A stretch of DNA of 64,000 bases from Chalciporus piperatus (lineage: Eukaryota > Basidiomycota > Agaricomycetes > Boletales > Boletaceae): positions 1 to 64,000 of the forward strand of contig JBBPTG010000025.1 in assembly GCA_038093975.1 (NCBI GenBank), given 5' to 3'. The notes beneath the pieces are model-generated. The model did not search any database. It was not told the DNA's origin and saw only the letters and a list, made by a program, of their open reading frames with translations. Position 1 is the stretch's first letter, and the number at the start of each line of letters is the position of its first letter. Of this stretch, positions 11,300-21,916 are shown in pieces. Made by a program: the position numbers and the translations under genes.

Positions 11300-14200
11300 T
11301 CACAAGTAGACAGTGCCTGCGCTGCAACCTTTGCAAGCGTTCACCATTGAACAGAGTCTCGTTCCATTCTTCTGTTCGAAGCTTAATCTTGTCCTCAGCT
11401 TCTCCAACTGTTTATCCTTCGGGACAAACCTCCGCTCGGTCGGGCGAGGTGCACCATTGCTAGCAATAGAAGGAAGGGGAGCAGAGTCCGCTGCATCCAC
11501 GATCGAATTGCTCGAACTGCTAGGAACAATGCACGACGCACCCGCGGTCGCACCTGGCGCCCACGAAAAAGGAAGAAAAGTAGATAATCTCTGAAATGGT
11601 AATCGTGCCGCAAGCGGAATTGGCATAATAGAAGATAATGAAGAAGGGTTTTGAGCATAAGAAGTTTCACAAACGCTTGAAGGTGATGGGTCAGACGTAT
11701 CGAGACCATTCACTTCCGACGGGTAGTCACCAGTTTCCGCGAAGCTGGTGCATCTGGAAGCGGACGTGGAATCGTTGACTGTGAAGCGCAAGAGAAAATT
11801 GAGTTAGACATACTCATTGATAATTTGGAGTGGGGCTTAGAGGTCGAACCATTTGGGACGCCTGACTGACTCTTTTTCGAAGGAGCTGATGGTCGCGGTT
11901 TGGTGGGAACAGAGCATTTAGGCGTGGTGACCGACTGAGGGGTGAACGAGGAACATTTCTTGGCAGGGGGTGTGGCAGAGTAACCCGAAGGAGCTGTAAC
12001 GCGACCGGATGAGATATTGGATGGTGTAAACGTTACCGCAGGGGGTGTGCGACTAGCCATCGACAGTAACAACGTGGCTCGAGGAATCGAAGAGGGCGGA
12101 CTGTTATTCCTGTTCCAGGTACGACCACTGGACGTAGGTGGAGACGAACTCGTGGGAGGAGTCATGGGCTCAGGACGTTTGGGCTGGGCTTTCGTCTGAG
12201 GGAAAACAAAGGTCGAAAAGCTGTCTTCCTCCTCGTCCTCAATCATTTCCGGGAAGGTGACAGGTTTGCGGATTACGAAATCGTCCGGAAGAGGGCAAGC
12301 GGGTGTCGTCGACTCGGGAGGAGGGGGGGTGACGCGGATCTCGGGAGGAGGAGGAGTGATGCAGATATCCAGAGGAGGCGTCACTGAAAATAGAGGAGGG
12401 CCGTTGAAAATGAATCGAATTCCACCCTCAACTTCTTCTCCAATCAACTCATCCTCATCATCTGCGTCACCGTCATCTTCAACCTCTTCCGGGACCACAC
12501 CGAGGTCTCTGACCGAGGTGGACTCGACCACAACACCAACATTCGAGGGAATAAAGAAGGGGGGCAGCTCGTCATCATCGGCAACGGACCCAAATGCAGA
12601 CGAAAACGCCGTCTTGCTCATTTCCTCGGAGGCAACAGGGCTGCCATCAGCATCGTCCAGACATCCAAAGAAACGGTCTACTTCATCCTCTTGCTTAACG
12701 GGTGTGGGGGCTTTTCCTCTGGGGAATGTCCAAGTCTTTGAGAGGGAGGCACGTGATGCGTGCGATGGCTGAGTAGGCGCGGAGGGAAATGCGCGAGTGA
12801 GACCCTCGGCTGGTGGAAAAACGTTGGTGTTTAGGTCAACGTCATCCCCTGAGCCAATGGATGAACCGCCAGGGCTGGAGAAACTGATGTCCGACTCTTC
12901 CTCGTCCTCGTATCCAACCAGGCCGTTCTCTGTGTCGGAAGATTCACCATCCTCCTCGACAACTGCATCCAAGGTAAGTTCCGCCTTCGTGAAGCAGTCG
13001 TCCACGGATTCGACATCCGTAGTGGAACTCTCGGAGTCGATGGATTGAAAACCAAGTCCACGGGGACGGGGACCGACATGCTTGACGGGAAACGGTGGCC
13101 GTTTCAAAGGTCCCTTGATGCCATGAGGAAGTGTTGGGGTGTTGAGTAGACCAGCATCGTCCAAAAGTTTCTCGAGCTCCTCCCGACGTGCACGTTCCTG
13201 ATCGAGAGCGGTACGAAGACGAGCACACTCGGCTACAGCTACGTCGGCATCCTTGAGACGAGCATTGAGCTTCATGATCTCGTCCTTCATGCCATCACGC
13301 TCACGCATGAGCATCGCATTCTCCTCCACGGACCGGGCAAGTGCAGAATCCTTCTGTTCCACGGACTCTTCCAAGCCAGACTTTTCCACCTCCAACATGC
13401 CAAGCTTACTCCGAGCAACCCATGCTTCGCGCCTCTCTGTTTCGATCCTTATCGCAAGAATGGAGGCCTGTTTATCAGCGTCAGCCACACGCTGGCGCCA
13501 CCCATCAACGTCCCGCTTCAGCTCGTCACGCTCAGCCCTGAGGTCCGAAATAAGCTGCAGCATCTCGTCACTTGGCCCCGAAGACGCTATGGATATGTCG
13601 GAAGTATATGGGACGTGACGGGAACGGGAAGCACGGTTACGTAGCGTGCGCTCCAATTCGGTGATGCGAGTAAGGAGAACGTTGTGGGATTTGAATAAAA
13701 AATGTTGTTCCGCGGCCGAGAGAGGCTGATCAACAAGTGTTTCGGATTCACTTGCAAGAGAGAATCGGCGCTCATTTGGCGTCATCTCAGGGGTTGGCAG
13801 AGCGACCATATCCCGGGGAGTCGGGTCACCAGAATTCTTGTAGGAAATGCTGCTGCGCCTCTTGGAGTCGATCTCGAAAAGGGACGACGTGCTGTCACGG
13901 GAAGAGTACGAGAAACGCATGGATGCAAGAGGGAAGTTGGCCAGGTGGGGAAAATTGGGATTCGTCGATGCAAGATCATTCGTCGATGTAGCATCATCAC
14001 TGGGTTTTTGACCATGTGGACGGGGGCTGGGTGTGGCAACAGGCGTGGGCACGCCCCCGACAAAGTTCACGACACTGCCTTGCACGAGGGACAACGGGCG
14101 CAAGTTGAGACTTGCAGGACGGGGCCGAGGAGGGATCCTTGCAGGTACACCGTTGAATGCTCGAGGGACTACCTTGGGTTCCTCAAGCGAAGCATCGGCA

Positions 14201-14998
14201 TGCTGGCTGTCATCCTTTTGCATCTCCTCTTCCTCTTCTTCTTCCTCCTCCTCGAGCAAGGTGCCCAGCTGATCTTTCGACGCAGATGGTGAACCAAACA
14301 TCTTGAAAGAATCACGCTTGCCCATGAGGCTACTGATACCGTGAGTATTCAAACCAGTACCGGGAGGGAACGACGGTTTCGTAGCTGAGATGAAGAATAA
14401 AAAATCTATGAATAATGGACAGACCACAAGCGATGCCACTCACGAAGCTCAAATGATTTCGTCACGTCAGGGGAGGGAATGTCTGGAATTTCCACTTTGG
14501 AGAAAGCAAGATCCGGTTTTCCCTCCAAAGCCCAAAGGGCTCTGCGACGAATGGAATCCCTGTCGCCCAAGTTGATATTATCGTCTGAATGTGCAGTTGG
14601 AAGCTCGGGAAGCGACACGCCCATCAACTCTGCTGACTCGCAGCGAGTTGAAACTGATGAGCGACGACGGTGGTGGGAGTTGGGGCGTTTGGAAGGGGGG
14701 GTTGGAGATACGGAGACGTTTGAAGGGGAAATCTCAAGAGAAGGGGGGAGAGAAGGTGCAGAGGCAGAAACAGAGAGGGTGGGGAACGAAGAAATGGAGT
14801 TATTGCGAGAACGAGATCGTCCATGAGAATGCATTGAAATCTGAAGGCTCTGGGCAGGAGCACCGCCGCCCATTTTGAATGATTCGAACTAGAGAGGGGG
14901 GTGAGCAACCGAGCGTTTGAGAGGGGAATACCAACCCTTTGTTTGGCTGCCAATTCAGTGTTGTGAACGTTTGACGAGACGATAAAAGCAGAGTCCAT
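11300..14998 (-). CDS. Large serine-rich protein with central coiled coil, unknown
   Basis: The model starts MDSAFIVSSNVHNTELAAKQ at 14998. An intron then joins in frame to FESFKMGGGAPAQSLQ and a Ser/Pro-rich first part of about 150 residues. A very long exon follows (about 14390 to 11814). It holds a low-complexity acidic run near its start, then a heptad-rich coiled coil of about 170 residues, with segments such as LQLISDLRAERDELKRDVDG and RLRTALDQERARREELEKLL. Long disordered Ser/Pro/acidic stretches come after. A 35-base intron (11779-11813, GTATGT..CACAG) shifts into the last frame. That frame ends with a basic, cysteine-bearing tail (KDKQLEKLRTRLSFEQK, then NACKGCSAGTVYL). Total length is about 1,200 residues. 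I recognise no named family; a scaffold role is only a guess. The start is uncertain, because protein-like sequence also lies at 15180-15095. Confidence 0.7.
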
Positions 14999-15454
14999 GA
15001 TGGAAGTAAATAAAAATGAAGAATGATTTGAGTCGGTAAAGAACGTGTTGTCTTGAAGAGACAGTGGTGTGCCAAATGAAAGGAAGGGACCGTACTGACT
15101 TGACGTCGAGGTTGGCAGCGTCGATGTGATTTGAACGAGCAGCAAGAAACTCGAACACTTGGCAGATCACCCGCTAATACCAAGTTTTAAACTCCGCCTT
15201 ATACTCGGCTTCCGGTCGCTACCGTTGCATTGCGAAGTAATAACGGTTGATCAACGAGGATAAGTACAGTAGTAGCTTTACTGCAACCAGAATCACCGAC
15301 GTTCGTGTTCTCGTAGCCTTGCAACTTGAAGGAATCGTTCGGTGTCTTCGCGATCACTGTCCGGTCCGATCTCCGGCGCCTACGGTTCATTTCGATCAAC
15401 TTAGCCGCCGATCATTGCTTTGTTCCACACTCCATCCAGCTATAGCGTAACACG
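14999..15454. other. Divergent promoter region
   Basis: This lies between the outward-read coiled-coil gene and the isochorismatase-like gene. On the minus strand 15180-15095 reads VFEFLAARSNHIDAANLDVK and ends at a GTCAGT donor. It could be an extra 5' exon of the coiled-coil gene, but I found no acceptor that keeps it in frame. Confidence 0.4.
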
Positions 15455-16344
15455 ATGCCCCAAGTCGCGAGGCTAGTCCCAGAAGAGACCGTCTTCCTCC
15501 TCTGCGACGTGCAGACACGGTTCAGTAAGCATACGTCGCCGTACCGAACAACCAGATTCACATCATCCTTCGAAGGAACCGCCATCTATGGCTTCGATGA
15601 ACTAGTTCTGTCGATAAACAAGATGCTCAAGGTTGCAAAGGTTCTGAAAGTCTCTGTTACCTTCTTCCCCGTCTCATCCGGTGATTCCATCAGGTCTTGG
15701 GTATCCCTGTCATAGTGACCGAGCAGAACCCGAAAGGTAATCGTCTTCCTAATTACATATCGCTACTCGCACCTCATATCGCTCCGCCGTGGAGGTCTCG
15801 GAAATACCATTCCCGAATTCGACCTGGCCGCTCTTGGCGAGTTACACCTCGCGACAATTGACAAGTCCCTGTTCTCGATGATGGTCCCTCAGGTGAAGGT
15901 ATTGTTGTCGGAACGCCCCCACATCAAATCTGTGGTGATCTTTGGCATTGAGGTCAGTATCCACACGGATATCGAATTGCGTAGTCTTGAAATTATGCCA
16001 GTCACACGTGTGTGTATTGCAATCCGCCCTCGATCTTGTCCGGGACGGCTATAACGTCTTTGTCCTTGCGGACGGTGTGTCAAGCTGCAACAAGGAAGAA
16101 GTGCCGATTGCGCTCGCCTACATTCGCCAAGTCGGAGGTTACATCACTACGAGCGAGAGCGCCGCGTTCCAACTCCAACGTCAGAAAACTCTCGTAAAAT
16201 CTGGTCTCCCATGCTGAAATGATGTGACTTGCAGGAGACGCTGGTGCACTGCAGTTCAAGGCATTCTCTGCTATCATCAAAGAAGAGAAAGAGAACACTG
16301 TGAAGGCGTCGCAGGGTCTGTTGCAGTACCGCAGCTCGTTGTAA
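15455..16344 (+). CDS. Isochorismatase-fold hydrolase (ISOC1/2 type)
   Basis: The start MPQVARLVPEETVFLLCDVQ carries the first catalytic Asp of the cysteine-hydrolase fold in LLCDVQTRF. Later exons give IVTEQNPKALGNTIPEFDLA. The nucleophile region is FGIESHVCVLQSALDLVRDG, with the conserved Cys in HVCV. Then come FVLADGVSSCNKEEVPIALA and the tail QGLLQYRSSL. Length is about 205 residues, as in animal ISOC1/ISOC2 and fungal homologues. The enzyme lacks the partner domains found in true siderophore isochorismatases, so it is probably a housekeeping hydrolase of unknown substrate. Four or five introns of normal size are needed. Confidence 0.88.
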
Positions 16345-16497
16345 CGCACACTTGATGTACAGTACTTGAATACAAGCGTTGGCCCAATCTTATCTTATCC
16401 GCTGTACTGGTGGGAAAGTGCCGCCAGTGGTGTTTGAAAGAGCCTTGCAAGTCTCTGAGCCTTTCTCATCCAACGCTTCACCAGCTCTTATCCAGTC

Positions 16498-16933
16498 ATG
16501 TTCGGCAAACTGTTCCATCTCGGTATCGACGCGCTCATCATCAGTGCATTCCTCGCCGGTGTCAAACGAACCACGGGCTTAACGTACGTCAATTGCAGCT
16601 GGTCATTCAGACTTCTCACCATGATATCCCTTCCTCAGGCCTGCCCTCTCCCAAGTGCCAAACAAGGACATTCGTCGTAAGTAGCGGCCTTACATTCCTC
16701 TGTTCATATCCCTCTAATCATACCACAGAACTACTTGGTTCATATCTCGAGTTCGGTACGTCTATTCCTGTCCATTCCGCGAGTGCCCTTGCCTTGACAC
16801 AAACAACAGGAGAATACGTCTTTGACTTTGCCGTAGTCGTCTTTGGGGTAATCCTGCCCTTCCTGAGTGAAACCTGCTTGCTTACCCCCCACCCACCTCA
16901 TAGCGTTCCAGTTCCTTCGAGCGGAAACCATGA
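16498..16933 (+). CDS. DUF1748 small fungal protein
   Basis: Five short exons join in frame: MFGKLFHLGIDALIISAFLA, GVKRTTGLTPALSQVPNKDI, LGSYLEFGEYVFDFAVVVFG, then RSSSFERKP and a stop at 16931-16933. The glycine and lysine spacing, the KRTTGLTP block and the SSSFER end are the marks of DUF1748, a family of about 75-90 residues found across fungi. It has one hydrophobic helix and has been linked to mitochondria in yeast. Function is unknown. The last exon could be read in another frame, but that reading loses the family ending. Confidence 0.8.
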
Positions 16934-17167
16934 CCTCGCAGCTCATTCATGACCACTACCAGGACCTTACAGTCCACCATATCATTCCTCAACCCACTCT
17001 CGTTCACTCCTTGTAAATAAGCATACAGTCCTCGTTCACGCGTCCTTGTATCATATCTGACTCCAGTTCGATCCAATTAATCGATGCTATTCACGAGAGG
17101 GAAAAACTCTAAAGTCTCTGGATATCGGCTATACCAGACGTGCATGCAATGGACATTGGACGATGTT

Positions 17168-17652
17168 TCATCCTAAAAAGTTGAATACAAAGAAGTGCAG
17201 TACGATCGAACCAAGTGCAAAGTCAGCGAAAGCTCTGCGTATGCAAATTAGGACTACGCTTGGTGGCGAGTGAGTGAGAAAGGCTCACCTCTCGGGTGAC
17301 ACTTCTTTGAATTCAGAACGGTTTTCGGGGTTGACCTGTGCACGCAGCGAAGCGGTCAAGACAAACTGTCCGACTGAGCTAGCGAATCTACATCCCTCCG
17401 TGAGCAAACCCCGCCCAAGTCACAACGAAGGAAAGCATACCCAGCCAAAAAGGCATTGAAAGGAAAGTTGGTAACGAGGATGCAGTACAGGAACTGCGAC
17501 ACGCCGGAAAGAATGATGAACGCCAAGAACGCGTCAATGAATTTGAGACGGTCTGGGGTTTGTTGCATGTACGACTTCCATAGCGCCGACACTGAGGTAG
17601 CGAGAGCCGACGACGAGGAAGACGATGATTTTGATGACTTTGGCCCAGCCAT
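17168..17652 (-). CDS. OST2: Oligosaccharyltransferase subunit DAD1/Ost2
   Basis: Start MAGPKSSKSSSSSSSALATS at 17652, followed by the core ALWKSYMQQTPDRLKFIDAF. Membrane segments follow in FLAFIILSGVSQFLYCILVT and NFPFNAFLAG. An intron then leads to GQFVLTASLRAQVNPENRSE, and the last exon gives RAFADFALGSIVLHFFVFNF plus LG and a stop. This is the complete small DAD1 protein of about 140 residues, with the conserved LRxQVNPxN loop and the FVFNFLG end. It is an essential membrane subunit of the ER complex that transfers glycan to Asn on nascent proteins. The serine-rich N-terminus is longer than in animals. The gene is head to head with the mitoribosomal gene at 17841. Confidence 0.95.
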
Positions 17653-17840
17653 AATGAGAGTAGTGTATGGACGACGTTGGGACGACGTGTAACCTGCAAG
17701 GGAGGCAAACAGAGACAGCCGGTTACCCAAAAAGACACCGGAGTCGCGTCCAGAAAAAATCCAAGGACTTGGGAATTGCACTCAACACCACCGGGGCTCA
17801 AGAGGCGCGACTCTTCAGCTCTTTTCCATTCGCGACCGTC
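17653..17840. promoter_or_regulatory. Bidirectional promoter, DAD1/OST2 and mitoribosomal gene
   Basis: Only 188 bp separate the two outward start codons. No TATA-like box is evident. Shared control of an ER and a mitochondrial gene is possible but unproven. Confidence 0.5.
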
Positions 17841-18989
17841 ATGAACACAGCAGGTCTACGTCTCGCTTCGTCGTCGCGTTCGACCGCTCTGGCGGTGTCC
17901 AAAACGTCAAAGTCGTCCCGCGCGCATTGGGCCGCTCGGAGGCATGTGCACACGCGCAAGGAACTGCCATACAAGATTGACGACGGTCTCGGAAACTTTA
18001 TGTCTCCCAAAACCCTCCAAATGGTTGGAGTAGAATACCAACAGGGTCTTCTCGACCGTCTCAACGAGGAATGTCGGGGTGAGCCATCTTTCAGTCCTTC
18101 CATGTAACACTCGCTATAATGCAGAAACCAGACGTCGACGACAAGCGGAAAACAGTCGCCCAGCTCGTGCTGGATTCTGCAAGGCGACCAGACAGGAGTA
18201 TCATGTTTAAATATTCCAGTCACGCGCTCAACAACAGTTTCTTCCTCAACTCCCTCGTAAGACCCCATACTTGCACCTACCATTCACGCCGTTCTGAAAT
18301 TCCTCCTCCAGCGACCTCCAACGAGCCAGGGGGACGAGCGGGACATCGAGTCCTCCTTCTTGGGCACTTCAATCCAGAAACACTTTGGTGGTTTCGACTC
18401 AATGCGATCCCTCTTCTCTGCCGCCGTCAACGGTATGGCAGGCTCCGGATACGTCTGGTTCGTCACGGACTCAAAGAAAAACCTGGCGTTCGTTCCTACA
18501 TTTGCCTCCGGTACTCTTCTCATCCGTTCAGGCTCTGGCACGGTCGAACCGATCACCGCACCTGTGCTCGGTGAAACAGACCCATCGGCATCACTCGGTG
18601 AGAGTTCCGTGGACGGAACTCATTCGCCATCTTCGTCTGCAGACGGCCAACCCTCATTGTCGCCATTGTCCGGTGCAACTCGCCACTTACACTTACGGTC
18701 GTTCCATACGGCCGCTGTTCGGAGTGACCCCGGCATGGCGCGCTCCCTCTTCAATCCTAATGCACCGTCACTGTCTACTTTCAGTCCACAAGCTCCAAGT
18801 GATATCACGGGCGTCGGAGATTACATCTACCCCTTGTTCTGCATCAGCGTGCATGAACACTGCTGGCTACTTGATCACGGCATATGGGGAAAAGAGAAGT
18901 ACATCAAGGAGTTCTGGACGGTCCTCAACTGGAAGCAAGCTTTGGAGAGATTTGATAGGTTCACGGCAGAGAGTACGAGTGCGCTGTGA
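17841..18989 (+). CDS. Mitochondrial small ribosomal subunit protein mS42/mS43, SOD fold
   Basis: The N-terminus (MNTAGLRLASSSRSTALAVS, later AARRHVHTRKELPYKIDDGL) is basic and Ser/Arg-rich, as expected for a mitochondrial presequence. The body follows the Fe/Mn superoxide dismutase plan: a helical hairpin (HALNNSFFLNSL), then FGGFDSMRSLFSAAVNGMAG, GSGYVWFVTD and the C-terminal SVHEHCWLLDHG..FWTVLNWKQALERFD. In active enzymes the last block reads DxWEHxYY. Here the metal-binding Asp is Ser and Trp is His, so the protein is very unlikely to be a dismutase. This fits yeast Mrp1 and Rsm26, the SOD-fold proteins of the mitoribosome. Which of the two it matches is not clear. A serine-rich insertion of about 90 residues precedes the last block. 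Confidence 0.87.
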
Positions 18990-19186
18990 GAGGTAGACTG
19001 GCTAGTTGGGGTCACTGGGGAATGTTATCTACGGCCTCCATCTTAATGCACTACTCACTCGAATCTATTAAAGTACATACATATACCGTCTAAAACGTTT
19101 CCCCTACTTACACATTCATCCCACCGTGATATAGGTAGACAGGCCAATAAAGTCAACTCGCCACGAATATCGAAAAAATTGTCGTA

Positions 19187-21121
19187 CTACCATCTCCATT
19201 CGATGGAACCATAACTCTGTGGCCGCACACCCTTGTACATCTTGTACGTCTCACCAGATAATCGCACCTGGTCGACCTTGAGAGACGAGAAGCTGTACGA
19301 AGGGACCTCAAAGTGAACCTGGAATGCGCGTGCGGGACGGGGAACTTGCGCTCTACGCAGAAAGCGTTGAACACTGATGTACACATCCAATAAAAGAGAC
19401 GTACATGGAGGTCCACGAGCCACGAAGCACCCAACTACCAGACGAATGTATGCTGAGGATGCTCCAGCAAAGTGTCTAATAAGAATGACAGTCACACGAA
19501 ACTCGAATCTCTTGCAAAAACCAAACGTACTTTCTTCCGTGGTTCAAACGTCCACGAACTTTCGGTCCCTCCGACAGATCCAACTCCAGATCCCGCACTA
19601 GAGACCGTACATTGTGCCCCCGTTGCGTCTTCACCCAAGTAAAGCTCTATTCGCACATTTTCCATGATCTTTGTCGTTCTTGAGCTGAACGCGACAGTCA
19701 GGGTACCTTGCAAGGAATCGAATATGGATACTATTCGGGGTCGCCATCTTGGGGAGGAAAGAGGACTCACCTCCAAATTCACCTACTGTGATGTTCGGTT
19801 TCAATGCGAGCGGGACCGGGATATTGCCGGCCAGTGCACTATGAGGTACAACACACTGATATTCCGCAAGCGCGAATTTGCCATCTGGTGGAACAAAGGA
19901 AAAGGTCTTTTCGCGTGTCCATCGTTGTAGCCTTGGATTCGACCCTGAGGATAACAGCAAACAATGGGAATCAATCACACTCACCGTACGCAAGGGTGGA
20001 AAGCGCATTCCGTCATTACGTTCGGGTTCGTGAAGCTCAGCAGCAAGTCCGGCATACCTGTCGGTGTCTTGTTTACCGGTGCGTCACGCTAAGGGGAGAC
20101 GAACACTCACCAGTCAGCCGAGCATTGCACTCAATTTTCCCGTACACGTTATTCGTGAGTGTGTTCCCATTACTGATCCATCAAGAGCGATGGGCGAGTT
20201 CATTTCAGTGCAGCAGTGTGGTGCAATCACTCACCGCCCAACAATAGCTCGCATTTCCTCGGTGATGTCGAATAAGATTTCATTGTGATTGTGGCGAACA
20301 CCGATTTTTCGCCATGGTATAGGTGATGTAAATGCGCCAACGGGGGCACTTGATGCTACGGAACCTGAACGAAAGAGATGTAGCAATGTAGCGGACATTA
20401 GAAGTGAACGTGAACGTGAACGGTCCACATACTTCCAGGACGACTTGAACCCGTTGGGGTGGTTGTTGGGAGTGAAGCCAGTAGCTTGGAGAGGAGGGAA
20501 GGGGGAAGAACGACATCCCGCAGTGCATTCGGAGATGTTGTGAGGGGGTATCCAGAGGAATCCAGCGTTTCTTCAACGAGCTGATCGGATAGACGAGAAG
20601 AGCTATAGACCACGCAAGGGGCAAATAAAGCCACACGAAACACACCTGATATACCACATCGAAGTTATCTTTCAGTGTCGCAGTGGTTACGATACCAAAG
20701 TAATCGTACAGGATATCAGCGAATGCTTGCAGGAATGCAAATGCGATCAGAGGGTCCGCTGGGATCCACGATGTTGAGTAGGCACACCGGCGATCTAGGT
20801 GACGAATGCTCACCATCACCGGAGACGCTCGCAATGAGTCTCAACTCGCCCATTTCGACGTGACAACATGCACTTGCGCCTGAGAGGTCTCCGATTCCTG
20901 GTGCCACATAGATAACGGGGTCAACGCTACTCGAACGCGAAGCTTTGGCGAGTTCATTGTTTAACGCGTCGATGTGGAGCAACGGGTACGCCGGAGGAAA
21001 GGACGTGTACCCGGACTGAATGACCGGTCGTCTGCATGACGCTGAGCGTTCTGCGAGGTCTCGCAGCACCTTGATAAACGCACCCTGACGCGTCGAGAAT
21101 GATCAAACCGTCGATGGCCAT
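19187..21121 (-). CDS. APM3: AP-3 adaptor complex medium (mu) subunit
   Basis: The start MAIDGLIILDASG is the classic opening of the longin-like mu domain. It is followed by YTSFPPAYPLLHIDALNNEL, PVIYVAPGIGD and AFLQAFADILYDYFGIVTTA. Next come NFDVVYQLVEETLDSSGYPL and TSPNALRDVVLPPS, the linker to the mu-homology domain. That domain begins PIPWRKIGVRHNHNEILFDI and continues through FVPPDGKFALAEYQ and IPVPLALKPNITVGEFG. It ends YKMYKGVRPQSYGSIEWRW. These features separate AP-3 mu from AP-1 and AP-2 mu (WRxxGVxxxxNExxxD and the IEWRW end). AP-3 sends cargo from Golgi or endosome to the vacuole. About ten introns are needed; the frame is consistent throughout. Confidence 0.92.
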
Positions 21122-21916
21122 GTTCTGAATATTGCACACTTCAAGCCAAATGTAAGTTAGTAACTGGTTAGTTAGACAGCGACCTCCGAATTACGCAACG
21201 TATAAGTGAAAAACATATTATTATAAATAAATATTGAGCAAATAAAATAAACCCGGATGAGTCGGACCAGAAGGAGCCCCCTTCCTCGCAGAGACGGACA
21301 GCTCACGGCGCCCATCCAGTCAGGTCCCCAGTGGTAAGTACTGTTACTGTCAGGAACTGATACATCGATAACCCCGATTGAGAAAGCCCGCGCCGGAGAG
21401 CCTGAGCGAACTATTGTAACACGATAGGAGGGACCTTCTGGATGGACCTAGATGGAGGTGAAGTGCCATTCATTGACTCACTGTATTGACCTCGTTTTGA
21501 AGGTCGACGATGCACAAAGTTCTTGATGCATGATGCATGATGCATGATGTTCACTGTGCTCGATGAGAAAATCCGAGCTTGTTCCGAGGTGATTTGGAAT
21601 TGTACGCTTGTCCCGTCTCTCGTTTCCGAGTATTCACACCTCGAACACGTCCTGGGAGTGTCTCACCTTGCGAGCACGTTGTTTCCAATGTTCGGTCGAA
21701 CGCGTCGGTGTAGTCATGCAGAGCCGCAGACGCAGCAGCAGAGGTATGATGGTCCATAAAATGTTTGGAAGATTATTATTCCATTATGGGTGAAAAATAG
21801 TTAGCGAATCGAAACCATGACGTCGGTTACTTAAAACAATTTATATCTGCTCGTATGCCATTGGAACTGTTCCGCCAGCGCTGCACATTTCCTTCCGTCG
21901 ATCTCTCCCTTGCGCA
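21122..21916. other. Divergent promoter region, APM3 and hexokinase
   Basis: No coding exon seen. AT-rich sequence lies at 21200-21250, and a tandem 7-base repeat at 21524-21549 is listed separately. TGACGTCG, close to a CRE half-site, occurs near 21820, about 95 bp before the hexokinase start. Confidence 0.45.
21524..21549 (+). repeat. Tandem TGATGCA repeat, about 3.7 copies
   Basis: Three perfect copies of TGATGCA are followed by TGATG. The unit overlaps the palindrome TGCATGATGCA. It is probably a simple microsatellite within the hexokinase upstream region. Confidence 0.7.

Noticed and set aside
13702..14292. 196-codon plus-strand frame opposite the coiled-coil gene
   Set aside because: Antisense shadow of Ser/Glu-rich coding sequence.
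17841..18989. Active superoxide dismutase
   Set aside because: The metal-binding Asp of DxWEHxYY is Ser, the protein has large insertions, and SOD-fold mitoribosomal proteins fit better.
19804..20247. Plus-strand frame opposite APM3
   Set aside because: The minus strand carries continuous mu-homology exons here.
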